A model generated the notes under the pieces. The model had not been told where the DNA came from and searched no databases. It worked only from the letters and a program-made list of their open reading frames with translations. From the NCBI RefSeq assembly GCF_965139615.1, contig NZ_CBCSIQ010000014.1:39755-103754 (forward strand): a stretch of DNA of 64,000 nucleotides, given 5' to 3'. The translations under genes were made by a program, and so were the position numbers. Shown piece after piece: positions 17,851-25,860 of the stretch (position 1 is its first letter; every line of letters begins with the position of its first letter). The DNA comes from Kerstersia similis (lineage in GTDB: Bacteria; Pseudomonadota; Gammaproteobacteria; Burkholderiales; Burkholderiaceae_B).

Positions 17851-18510
17851 TCAGCGGTGGGTGGCAGGGCGGCGCATACTGTTTTCCAGGTGGCGCGACC
17901 AAAGCGAAATCGGGTAGCACAAGGCAAAGTAGAGCAGGGCGACGCAGCCGTAGATCAGAAAGGGTTGATGGGTGACATTGGCCATCATCTGCCCGGCCTT
18001 GGTGATTTCAACGAACCCGATGACAGAGGCCAGGGCGGTGCCTTTGATGACCTGTACCAGAAAGCCGGCAGTGGGTGCCATGGCGGTGCGGGCGGCTTGC
18101 GGCAGGATGATGTGGCGGAGCTGTTCCCCACGGTTCAGGGCCAGGCTGCTGGAGGCCTCCCATTGGCCGCGCGGAATGGATTCCACGCAACCGCGCCAGA
18201 TTTCACACAGGAACGCGCTGCTGTAGAGCGTCAGGCAAATGCCTGCCGCCAGCAGGGCGGGCATCTCCAGCCCCAGCATCGGCAGTCCGAAATAGACCAG
18301 GAACAGCTGCATCAGTAGCGGGGTGCCCTGGAAAATCTGCACATAGAACTGGATGCAGCGCCGTGCCCAGGGACGTTCGCTGATCCGCAGGATAAGCAGC
18401 AGCAGGCCGAGCGTACCGCCGCCGACAAAGGCAAGCAGCGACAGCAGCACCGTCCAGCGCAATGCCAGCAGGAGTTGCCAGGCAATGGCGGAGAAAGGGA
18501 AGTCAATCAT
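17851..18510 (-). CDS. Polar amino-acid ABC permease
   Basis: Inner-membrane permease of the HisMQ/GlnP type, 219 residues with about five hydrophobic segments. The EAA-type ATPase contact loop is visible in ASSSLALNRGEQLRHIILP, and FYVQIFQGTPLLMQLFLVYF is the conserved region near the first third. It should heterodimerise with the 18539-19195 product. The gene lies between that permease and the ATPase, with short gaps of 28 and 23 bases. It ends in a basic cytoplasmic tail. Confidence 0.92.
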   Translation of the reverse strand: MIDFPFSAIAWQLLLALRWTVLLSLLAFVGGGTLGLLLLILRISERPWARRCIQFYVQIFQGTPLLMQLFLVYFGLPMLGLEMPALLAAGICLTLYSSAFLCEIWRGCVESIPRGQWEASSSLALNRGEQLRHIILPQAARTAMAPTAGFLVQVIKGTALASVIGFVEITKAGQMMANVTHQPFLIYGCVALLYFALCYPISLWSRHLENSMRRPATHR

Positions 18511-18538
18511 TATGGCGGCACCTGTGAAGTTCTGTTTG

Positions 18539-19195
18539 TCAACGGCCGAAGATCCAGCGCGGCCCCAGCCAGTTCAGGAAGCGGCGCATCAGCACGGCAA
18601 GCAGCAGGTAGATCGCGGCGATCAGGATATAGGCTTCAAAGTTGCGGAATGTCCGGCTGGAGATCAGGTTGGCGCTGTAGGTCAGTTCTTCCATGGAAAT
18701 CTGGCTGCAGACAGCGGAGCCGAGCATGACCAGGATGATCTGCCCGATCAGGGCGGGCCATACCCGTTTGAGTGCCGGCGGCAGCACGACATGCATGAAT
18801 ACCTGCCAGCGGTTCAGCGCCAGGCTTTCTGCGGCCTCTATGTGCCCTCTGGGGGTGGCCTGAATGCCGGCACGCACGATTTCCGTACAGTAGGCGCCAA
18901 GATTCAGGCTCATGGCCAGGACACATGCCGTTGTCGTATCGAGTTTCAGGCCCAGCGCCGGCAGGCCGAAAAAGATGAAGAAGAGCTGGATGATGAAAGG
19001 GGTATTGCGCATCAACTCCAGATAAGCGCCGACACAGAACCGTATCGGTGCGTTGCCATGGATGCGCAGCCAGCCGCAGGCGATGCCGGTCGCCACGCCC
19101 AGCGGCGTGGCAATGGCGGTCAGCATCAGGGTGAGAAGCAGGCCCTTCAGCAGTAGCGGCCATTGGGCGAGGACGGGCACGAAATCTGAAAGCAT
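18539..19195 (-). CDS. Polar amino-acid ABC permease
   Basis: Second HisMQ-type permease, 218 residues. Signature regions are YLELMRNTPFIIQLFFIFF and AAESLALNRWQVFMHVVLP, the latter being the ATPase-contact loop. About five hydrophobic segments are seen. It follows the periplasmic binding-protein gene by 96 bases and precedes the other permease. The paired permeases share the same layout but only moderate identity, as usual for heterodimeric systems. Confidence 0.92.
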   Translation of the reverse strand: MLSDFVPVLAQWPLLLKGLLLTLMLTAIATPLGVATGIACGWLRIHGNAPIRFCVGAYLELMRNTPFIIQLFFIFFGLPALGLKLDTTTACVLAMSLNLGAYCTEIVRAGIQATPRGHIEAAESLALNRWQVFMHVVLPPALKRVWPALIGQIILVMLGSAVCSQISMEELTYSANLISSRTFRNFEAYILIAAIYLLLAVLMRRFLNWLGPRWIFGR

Positions 19196-19291
19196 GGTGC
19201 GGGTTTCCTTGCAGTGGGCTGCCTGCGTTGCAGGCAGCCCGGGACCGGTGGCATGACTGGCGCTGTGGCAAAGCGGCCATGCAGGAGGGAA

Positions 19292-20101
19292 TCAGAGCGG
19301 GAGTTCGCCGGTACTGCGGCCCAGCCATTTTTGCGACAGGGCTTCCAGCGTGCCGTCTTCCTTGGCCGCCAGCAGAATGGCATTGAGCTGTTCGCGCAAG
19401 GCATCTTCACCCTTGCGGACGGCGATGAAACATGGCGAATCTTTCAGCAGCAGCTTGTATTCGGCATTGAGCTGCGGATTCTTCTTCAGCACCACATCGG
19501 CCATGGAGGCGCCAGTGACCAGCAATTGGTTCTGGCCCGAAACGAACGCTTGCACCGTCGAGGCATCATCCTCGAAACGCTGGATCTTCAGGCTCTTGGG
19601 CGCGAGCTGGGTAATCAGATCGTCCTGAATGGTGCCGCGGGTGACGGCTGCGCTTTTGTCGGCGAGATCCTCGATCGTCTCGATCTTCAGGTTGGCCGGG
19701 CCATAGACCGCCTGGAAGAAGGGCGCATAGGAGGAACCGAAATCTATCACCTGGGCGCGCTCGGGATTTTTGCCCAGCGAGGAAATGATGACGTCGATTT
19801 TCCGTGTTTGCAGGTAGGGGATCCGGTTCGGGTTGGTCACGGTCACCAGATCGGCTTGGACCCCCATTTTGTCGGCGATATACCGGGCCAGGTCGATTTC
19901 CAGGCCTTGAGGCTGGAAATCCGGGCCGATGAAGCCATAGGGAGGAAAGTCCCCGGCGATGCCGACGGCCAGGCTTTTCTTATCGAGCACGCGGCTCAAG
20001 GAGTCGTCGGCATGGGCATTGCCCAAGGGCATGAGCATGGCGCAGCTGGCGGCCAAGGTGGCGAGAAAGGCGGCGGTCCGGGATTTGAGGCGGGCTGTCA
20101 T
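19292..20101 (-). CDS. Periplasmic amino-acid binding protein (family 3)
   Basis: Periplasmic solute receptor of the polar amino-acid importer, 269 residues. Residues 1-31 form a signal peptide (MTARLKSR, Ala/Leu core, NAHADD). The SBP_bac_3 fold is shown by LAVGIAGDFPPYGFIG, QGLEIDLARYIADKMG and IDVIISSLGKNPERAQVIDF. The start at 20101 has an AAGGA site at proper spacing. It is first in the operon and divergent from an RpiR-type regulator; a 15-bp palindrome lies between them and may control both. Ligand unknown; the family covers Glu, Gln, Arg, His, cystine and opines. Confidence 0.92.
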   Translation of the reverse strand: MTARLKSRTAAFLATLAASCAMLMPLGNAHADDSLSRVLDKKSLAVGIAGDFPPYGFIGPDFQPQGLEIDLARYIADKMGVQADLVTVTNPNRIPYLQTRKIDVIISSLGKNPERAQVIDFGSSYAPFFQAVYGPANLKIETIEDLADKSAAVTRGTIQDDLITQLAPKSLKIQRFEDDASTVQAFVSGQNQLLVTGASMADVVLKKNPQLNAEYKLLLKDSPCFIAVRKGEDALREQLNAILLAAKEDGTLEALSQKWLGRSTGELPL

Positions 20102-20210
20102 GGCAGATTTCCTTGCGGTTAGCGGTGTGGAGGAAGCGCTGATGACAGTACCAAAGCAAATATCGTGCCAGTTTCTGAAAAAAGTTGGCATCCATCGTGC
20201 TTATGAATGG

Positions 20211-20225
20211 AATGGAATTTCCATT
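20211..20225. promoter_or_regulatory. Perfect 15-bp palindrome, candidate RpiR operator
   Basis: AATGGAATTTCCATT (7-1-7 perfect) lies in the 314-bp divergent region between the amino-acid importer operon and the RpiR-type regulator gene. RpiR-family dimers bind AT-rich palindromes of this size. No other structure stands out in the gap. Confidence 0.5.
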
Positions 20226-20415
20226 TTCTCTATTGAGTGAAACGGTAATTCCAAGAGCAGCAGGCGCCGCCTTCCTGCCAGACAGGGAGAAAAAGCATGG
20301 GCGGGGTTGCCGGGTTGCGGTCCAAGGCGGTGCATTGCGCACCGCCTTGATAGGGACGAAGCACTGTCATGGTGCGCTTTCGGATGATGAACACGTTTCA
20401 GGAATGGAGAGAAGC

Positions 20416-21351
20416 ATGGGGCAGATAACGGATCACACAGGGCTGGGCACAGGTGGGCAGCCAGGTCAGGATGGGGGAGCTGGCGGGGCGCCCGGATCCT
20501 TGCGCAGACGTATCCTGGATCAATGGCGCAGCCTGTCGGTGTCCGAGCGCAGGTTGGCGGGGGTATTGATGCAACCCGGTTTTTCCATGGCGGGTTTCCA
20601 GGCGGCGGAACTGGCGGCAATGGCCCAAGTGTCACGCGCTTGCGCAGCGCGTTTTTTTCAGAAGCTTGGGTATGAGGGCTTCCAGCAGGCCCGGCGTCAG
20701 GCGCGTGACCAGGATGGCAATTCGCCGCTTGACCGTACTGCCGCCGCAGCGGCACGTGCACAGGAGGCGGGGCCGGACTCGTATCGCGAACGCGCCTGGG
20801 ATCGCTATATCGAGGTGGAGCAGGAGCAGCTGGGTAGCTTCCGGCATAGCCTGCTGCCTGGGCAGCTGGCTCAGGCGGTTGAGCAGCTCTTTTGCGCGCC
20901 CAGGGTGTTTGTGCTGGGTTTGCGCGCCAGTCATGTGCTGGCCTGCTATGCGCAGGCCTTGTGGCTGCAGCTGCGCCAGGATGTGTTTGTGCTGGGCGAC
21001 GCCGCGGGCAGGCCCAGCGAGTTACTCAGCCAGTTGCGGGCGGGAGACCTGCTGGTCGTGGTGGATTTCCGACGGCGTGCCAGTCAATTGCTGCCCTTGA
21101 TGGAGGCGGCGGCCAAGCGCCGAGTCAGCCAGTTGCTGATCACCGATACGGCCATGTCAGATCTGGTGCCCCGCGCGGCCATCACACTGTGCTGCCCGAA
21201 CGCCAGGCTGCACGTGTTCGATTCACACCTGGCAGCGTTTGCCTTGATCCATTTTCTGGCGGTGGAAATGGCAGCGGTCTATCCTGCCGAGGTGCGCGGG
21301 CGGTTGCTGGAGATTGAGGATCTGCACCGCCAGCTGGGCGACCTGGCCTGA
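20416..21351 (+). CDS. RpiR/HexR-type regulator with SIS domain
   Basis: Transcriptional regulator of 311 residues. The N-terminal HTH_6 domain spans about 28-105 (WRSLSVSERRLAGVLMQPG, then AAELAAMAQVSRACAARFFQKLG in two pieces). The C-terminal SIS domain, about 150-285, contains APRVFVLGLRASHVLACYA and GDLLVVVDFRRRASQLLPL; such domains normally bind phosphosugars. The start at 20416 is preferred because GGAG lies six bases upstream; an ATG at 20404 is possible. Divergent from a polar amino-acid transporter, which is an uncommon partner for a sugar-sensing family. Confidence 0.87.
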   Translation: MGQITDHTGLGTGGQPGQDGGAGGAPGSLRRRILDQWRSLSVSERRLAGVLMQPGFSMAGFQAAELAAMAQVSRACAARFFQKLGYEGFQQARRQARDQDGNSPLDRTAAAAARAQEAGPDSYRERAWDRYIEVEQEQLGSFRHSLLPGQLAQAVEQLFCAPRVFVLGLRASHVLACYAQALWLQLRQDVFVLGDAAGRPSELLSQLRAGDLLVVVDFRRRASQLLPLMEAAAKRRVSQLLITDTAMSDLVPRAAITLCCPNARLHVFDSHLAAFALIHFLAVEMAAVYPAEVRGRLLEIEDLHRQLGDLA

Positions 21352-21380
21352 ACCCGAGGCCTTGCTGGTCTTGCGGGCTT

Positions 21381-21417
21381 GGGGCCCCTTGTGGGGGCTT
21401 TTGGGGTCCCTGTGGGG
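21381..21417. repeat. G-tract cluster (four runs of four or more G)
   Basis: Four tracts of four or five G with short spacers lie in the convergent gap between the RpiR-type gene and the ParB-like lipoprotein gene. The pattern could form a G-quadruplex, or GGGGCCCC hairpins acting in termination. Confidence 0.4.
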
Positions 21418-21465
21418 CCTTGCGGCCCCGGTCCTTCGGCCAGGTGCGTGCGGTGCGGCGCTGTG

Positions 21466-22731
21466 TCAGGGTTTCAGCCAGCATTCCGGCTGGGTGTTGG
21501 CGGCGCCGCCGCATTCACGGTACTTGAGGGCATACCAGGCTTTGCCGGCCGTACGGTAACGGCCGCTGTTGTTGGTGTCCGTGCGCCAGATTTCCTCTTC
21601 CATGAAATCGTTCCAGTCCTTGGCGGCAGCAGGCGGGTTCATGCGGCCCAGATCACCTGCCAGGCGACCGCCAGAAACCGGCGCGCTGTCGTCCAGCGCG
21701 ACCATGCCCAGCGCTGCATCGCGCACGGCGGCCACATAGCTGTCGGTGCTGTCGCCGCTGCGGGCGCTGACGACACCGTTCTTGACTTCGATGCGGGCAC
21801 GGGCCAGGTCGTTCAGCTTGTACGCCGAGAGATCCGGGCCGTTTTCACGCAGCCAGCTGCCCCAGTAGAACTCCGCGAATTCAGGCATGTCGCTATTGTC
21901 ATAGCCCATGCCGCGCGTCAGGTAAACCAGCGAGCGGTATTTGTCATCGCTCAAGGTATCCAGGCCCAGGCGGTTTGGCAACTGTTCAGGGGTGATGGCC
22001 TTGCCATCCGGGTCTTCCAGCCAGACATAGCGTGCTTCCTGCATTTGCTGCCAGAAGCTGGCCTGGGTTTCCGCGCCGCTGTAGTTCGCCGCGACACGCA
22101 CCCATACCGGCAATTCGTCGCCGCCGTCTGCCAGTTCCTTGAGGGTGGTAAAGGTATGGTGGCCGTCCGTCAGGTACAGCGTCCCGCCGGGGCCAACCAC
22201 GACGGTTTTCAGTTGTGCCAGGATATCGGCGGCAGCGTCGGGCGTGGGCGCAGGCAGGGAGCAGGTATAGCTCGTGCTGTCTATCAGGCGGGTGCCGGTC
22301 TGTGTGAAGCTGGCGACACCGCCTTGTCCGTTGTCGGCACAGTAATCGTCAATGCGCTTGCGCTCGGTGCGATAGATATAGCGTGAGTAGTTATCGTCGT
22401 CGCTGTCGCCCAGGTAGCCGGCTTCCGTGGGCTGGTAACGGTTCAGATCCGGCTGTTTGCGACCCAGGTGGTAATAGATCTGGTCGTAGCCAACCGACGG
22501 CTGGGTCGGATGCAACTCCTTGATCTGAACCTTCAGGACGTCTCCGGCACGGGCATCCACATAGGGCGAACTGGGGGTGGGCGTCGGCGTCGGCGTGGGT
22601 TCCGGTGTCGGTTCAGTGTCGTTCTTGTCATGGCTGCTGCCGCACCCGGCCAGTATGGCCAGCACAAACGTGGCGGGCAGCAGGTGACGGGTCAGGACGG
22701 GAAGGCAGGAAGTCGGACGGGACGAAGACAT
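21466..22731 (-). CDS. ParB-fold (ParBc_2-like) surface lipoprotein
   Basis: Exported lipoprotein of 421 residues. Residues 1-29 are a lipoprotein signal with lipobox LAGC. A Pro/Thr linker of PTPEPTPTP type follows at about 38-54. The rest resembles the ParB-like superfamily (Pfam ParBc_2): VKIKELHPTQ-like start (here VQIKELHPTQPSVGYDQIYY), then TLYLTDGHHTFTTLKEL, the conserved DGHH motif. ParB/Srx-fold proteins are nucleotide-binding enzymes or nucleases; a secreted form is rarely characterised. Its promoter region carries a Pho-box-like sequence with a properly spaced -10. Activity unknown; nuclease or phosphohydrolase is inference. Confidence 0.8.
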   Translation of the reverse strand: MSSSRPTSCLPVLTRHLLPATFVLAILAGCGSSHDKNDTEPTPEPTPTPTPTPSSPYVDARAGDVLKVQIKELHPTQPSVGYDQIYYHLGRKQPDLNRYQPTEAGYLGDSDDDNYSRYIYRTERKRIDDYCADNGQGGVASFTQTGTRLIDSTSYTCSLPAPTPDAAADILAQLKTVVVGPGGTLYLTDGHHTFTTLKELADGGDELPVWVRVAANYSGAETQASFWQQMQEARYVWLEDPDGKAITPEQLPNRLGLDTLSDDKYRSLVYLTRGMGYDNSDMPEFAEFYWGSWLRENGPDLSAYKLNDLARARIEVKNGVVSARSGDSTDSYVAAVRDAALGMVALDDSAPVSGGRLAGDLGRMNPPAAAKDWNDFMEEEIWRTDTNNSGRYRTAGKAWYALKYRECGGAANTQPECWLKP

Positions 22732-22833
22732 GCAGAGAGTTCCGGTGAGGGCCAGCGATTCTTTTCGGGAGCCAGGGGCGTGTTCGAACGATGGCGGAGC
22801 CGCGCCGTTGCCGGGCTTTCTCCGCCGCACCCC

Positions 22834-22867
22834 AGTATCTCAAGTCATTGTGACTGAATCATGACTT
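22834..22867 (-). promoter_or_regulatory. Pho-box-like promoter of the ParB-fold lipoprotein gene
   Basis: Read on the minus strand, AAGTCATGATTCAGTCAC (22867-22850) is two 7-mers 11 bp apart, matching the PhoB consensus CTGTCAT-N4-CTGTCAC at 5/7 and 6/7. GATACT (22839-22834) begins 10 nt later, the distance usual between a Pho box and the -10. The same region is also an imperfect palindrome with AAGTCAT/ATGACTT arms. Confidence 0.5.
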
Positions 22868-22889
22868 CCGGTGTGTGTCTATCCGTGTG

Positions 22890-23288
22890 TCAGGCTTGTT
22901 CTGGTCGGGGGACGTACACCTCGTGCCAAAGCGTGACTTTGCCATGGACATCGAACTGGGTCAGCAGGACGGCATGGAAGTGCTCGGTGCTGCCGTCTTG
23001 CTTGCAGATGCTCACGCGCATGGCAAAAACGGCCGAGTGTTCGTCGGCAACGGTGTGGTCTATCGTGTATTCGATGCCGGACAGCGAGCGTTTTATGTCT
23101 TCCAGAAACGCCTGGTAGTTCTGGTGGTTGGCCTGGTAGCGCCGGCCATTGGCTTCAACGATGAAAGCCGGGGCGAAGCACTCGCCGATTCGTTCGGGTG
23201 TCAGCGTGGAGCCGTGGTTCAGGTATTTTCGATTCCAATCCAGGACTTGATGGGCTTGGCGCAGGTTGTTCTCGCGTTGGGTCGGCAT
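22890..23288 (-). CDS. NTF2/SnoaL-like protein
   Basis: Small soluble protein of 132 residues with an NTF2-like cone fold, suggested by the pattern helix-helix-strand: QAHQVLDWNRKYLNHG, FIVEANGRRYQANHQNY, YTIDHTVADEHSAVFAMRV and HFHAVLLTQFDVHGKVTLWHE (20 residues shown at most per part). The family includes isomerases, hydrolases and carrier proteins; none can be assigned here. It lies 72 bp upstream of the DUF2520 gene direction-wise and on the same strand as the lipoprotein gene, but a separate promoter for the latter lies between them. Confidence 0.75.
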   Translation of the reverse strand: MPTQRENNLRQAHQVLDWNRKYLNHGSTLTPERIGECFAPAFIVEANGRRYQANHQNYQAFLEDIKRSLSGIEYTIDHTVADEHSAVFAMRVSICKQDGSTEHFHAVLLTQFDVHGKVTLWHEVYVPRPEQA

Positions 23289-23360
23289 ATCGCTTGATTT
23301 CCTTGTAGGGTTGCCGGGCGTCTTCAGGGGAGTGCCGACAGCGGTTGGCGGCCGCGTCGC

Positions 23361-24284
23361 TCAATGTTGCGTTGCGGTCAGGATATGGCGCAGATGGCTG
23401 GCACAGGCAGAGTCGATGCGGCCTTGTTGCAACGCGATATCGACGGTGCGCTGGCAAAGTTCGACATAAAGTGGGAGGCTGGCCGGGTCGAAGGATTGCA
23501 ATGCTGCGACATGGCCGGCGACCGATGGCGCATCGCCACGGGAAACCGGTCCGGGCATGCCGGCGGCAATCCCGCTGCCGGCAATCGAGGCCAGGGTTCC
23601 CTGGAGCAGGGGCAGCAAGGCATGGAGGGCGTCTTCTTCGCTGGCCCCCCAGGATTGCCACATGCGTACCGCGTCATGCAGCAAGGCATTGATGAATTGC
23701 GAGGCATAGCCCGCAGCGGCATGATACAGCGGCCGGGTGCCAGGGGGCAGGTGATTGATTCTGCAGCCCAGGCGCGCGGCCAGTGCGGCCAGTTCGGCAT
23801 CCAGCGGCGCCGCGGCCTCGATGGTGACTGTGCAGCCTGGCAGGTGTTCGATGGCCGCAGCCGGGTCGGCGAAGGTTTGCAGGGGATGGAACCCGCCAGT
23901 CAGCGCACCCGCAGCTTTTGCGGCGTCCAGGGCCGAGACATCGGTGGCGCCGCTGCAATGCACGACTCGCGCGCCTGCACGCCAGCGCACAGCGGCCGCA
24001 GCAGCTGCGATGGCGGCATCGGGCGTGGTGATGAAAACGAGGTGGCAGCAGTCGGCGACTTCCTGGGCATGATCCAGGGCGGTGCAGCCCGGGAGGCTGG
24101 CGGCTAGTTGTTGCGCACTGGCGGGCGTGCGGCTGGCAATTGCCTTGATGTTCAGGCCGCGCGCATGGCAATGCCCGGCCAGGGTTCGGGCAAGCCTGCC
24201 TGCACCGATGAAACCGATGCTGCCCATCGCGTCGGATGGCAGAGGGTCTGGGGAGGAATGGTAGCGGGACATACCCTGTGCCAT
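23361..24284 (-). CDS. Rossmann-fold/DUF2520 oxidoreductase
   Basis: Predicted NAD(P)-dependent protein of 307 residues. The N-terminal Rossmann domain has the dinucleotide loop IGFIGAGRLARTLAGH near 24-39 and LVFITTPDAAI. The C-terminal DUF2520 domain includes GGFHPLQTFADP and LYHAAAGYASQF. The architecture is like pyrroline-5-carboxylate or ketopantoate reductases, but substrate is unknown. The start at 24284 is chosen for an AGGA site six bases upstream; 24272 and 24227 are alternatives. Divergent from dgt. Confidence 0.82.
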   Translation of the reverse strand: MAQGMSRYHSSPDPLPSDAMGSIGFIGAGRLARTLAGHCHARGLNIKAIASRTPASAQQLAASLPGCTALDHAQEVADCCHLVFITTPDAAIAAAAAAVRWRAGARVVHCSGATDVSALDAAKAAGALTGGFHPLQTFADPAAAIEHLPGCTVTIEAAAPLDAELAALAARLGCRINHLPPGTRPLYHAAAGYASQFINALLHDAVRMWQSWGASEEDALHALLPLLQGTLASIAGSGIAAGMPGPVSRGDAPSVAGHVAALQSFDPASLPLYVELCQRTVDIALQQGRIDSACASHLRHILTATQH

Positions 24285-24448
24285 GTCTGTTCCTGGGGCC
24301 GTGGCGGAAGTAGAGCGAGTGTGGCCTGTTCTCGTGCATGTTACCGTACCGCAGGCAGGGATTTCGCGTGCCTGGCCCCTGCCGCGTCGAAGCCGGATTG
24401 CCGCAGCCGGGCCGTAGTACCGCATTTAGCCCGATAAGGAGGTAAGTC

Positions 24449-25810
24449 ATGCTTTGGCAGCAGCGCCGCGAACCCTGGGAGCCCGTCGGCACCGATGTAC
24501 GCACCCCGTATGATGTCGATTACGCGCGCATTATTCATTGTGCTTCATTCCGGCGTTTGCAGGGCAAGACACAGATTCTGAGTCCGGGGGACAACGATTT
24601 CTACCGCACCCGGCTGACGCATAGCCTGGAGGTTGCGCAAATTGCTGCTGGTATCGTGCGGCAGTTCGAATGCAATCCGGCATACCAGGAAATCCATCCG
24701 CACCTGCCCAGCCTGAGCATGATTCAGGTGGCTGGCGCGACGCATGACCTGGGCCATCCGCCGTTTGGCCACGGGGGAGAGGTGGCGCTGAACTACTGCA
24801 TGCGCGCGGCCGGGGGCTTTGAGGGCAATGGCCAGACGTTGAGGATCGTGTCGCGGCTGGAGAAATTTTCCGAGCACGCGGGCGCGAACCTGACCCGGCG
24901 TGCCATGTTGAGTCTGCTCAAGTACCCGGTACCTTACTCGCAAGTGTTCAATCCGGATCTGGCCCCGCGGCTGGAGACTGGGCCCAGCACGATCCGCATC
25001 ATCGACCGCAAGGTGTCCCGGCCCCCCAAATGCTATCTGGACAGCGAACAGGAGGTGGTGGACTGGATTCTGGCGCCGCTGAACACGGCAGACCGGGAAC
25101 GCTTTACGGCGTTCGACCCGCCCATTGCGGATCAACATGGCCGTGCCAGGCATAAATCCTTCGATTGCAGCATCATGGATATCGCCGATGACATTGCCTT
25201 CGGCGTACATGACCTGGAAGATGCCCTGGCCATGGACCTGATCGAGCCGGAAGATTTCCGCCGGCATGCGCCTTGGGAAAAGTGCGTGTGCTTCCTGGAA
25301 TCCCTGCGCGAGCGCTATGCCGCAGAAATGGCCGGCAAGACGCTGCCGGAAATTCATGATTGGCTGGTCGATCGCCTGTTTGGCGACGGCGGGCGCCGCA
25401 AGCGTTTCATCGGTCGGCTGGTGCATTACTTCATCAGCCATTGCCGTGTGCATACCGACCCGGATTTTGAGGAGCCGTTGCTGCGCTATCGCGCCAGTCT
25501 GCCGCGTGACGCCATGGCGTTCCTGGATACCCTGAAGACGGCGGTGAAAGAAACCGTGATTCTGAGTGCAGGCGTGCAGCAGATGGAGTTCAAGGGGCAG
25601 CGGCTGGTCATTGCCGTGTTCGAGGCCTTGGCTTCCGAACCCCGGGCCTTCCTGCCCAGGGATGTTTACCAGCGCTGGCAGGCTGCCCCGGAAGGCGAGC
25701 GTTTGCGGGTGATATGCGATCACATGGCTGGCATGACCGACGCCTTCCTATTGAAAACCTACGATCGGCTGTTCCTGCCCCATGTCGGGTCCGCCTTCGA
25801 CAGAATGTAG
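24449..25810 (+). CDS. dgt: Deoxyguanosinetriphosphate triphosphohydrolase-like protein
   Basis: HD-domain dNTP triphosphohydrolase of 453 residues that splits dGTP into deoxyguanosine and triphosphate. Metal-binding residues are visible: His in RTRLTHSLEVAQ, the HD pair in GATHDLGHPPFGHGGE, and Asp in DIADDIAFGVHDLEDAL. The substrate-binding FRRLQGKTQIL region is conserved. A GGAGG site at 24438-24442 supports the ATG. Length is normal. Dgt affects nucleotide pools and phage restriction. It stands alone and ends at a hairpin (CCCCGGC at 25831-25837 with GCCGGGG at 25843-25849). Confidence 0.9.
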   Translation: MLWQQRREPWEPVGTDVRTPYDVDYARIIHCASFRRLQGKTQILSPGDNDFYRTRLTHSLEVAQIAAGIVRQFECNPAYQEIHPHLPSLSMIQVAGATHDLGHPPFGHGGEVALNYCMRAAGGFEGNGQTLRIVSRLEKFSEHAGANLTRRAMLSLLKYPVPYSQVFNPDLAPRLETGPSTIRIIDRKVSRPPKCYLDSEQEVVDWILAPLNTADRERFTAFDPPIADQHGRARHKSFDCSIMDIADDIAFGVHDLEDALAMDLIEPEDFRRHAPWEKCVCFLESLRERYAAEMAGKTLPEIHDWLVDRLFGDGGRRKRFIGRLVHYFISHCRVHTDPDFEEPLLRYRASLPRDAMAFLDTLKTAVKETVILSAGVQQMEFKGQRLVIAVFEALASEPRAFLPRDVYQRWQAAPEGERLRVICDHMAGMTDAFLLKTYDRLFLPHVGSAFDRM

Positions 25811-25860
25811 GTTTGCGCTTGCCGTGTAGGCCCCGGCGGCAGGCCGGGGGCGGGGATGGC

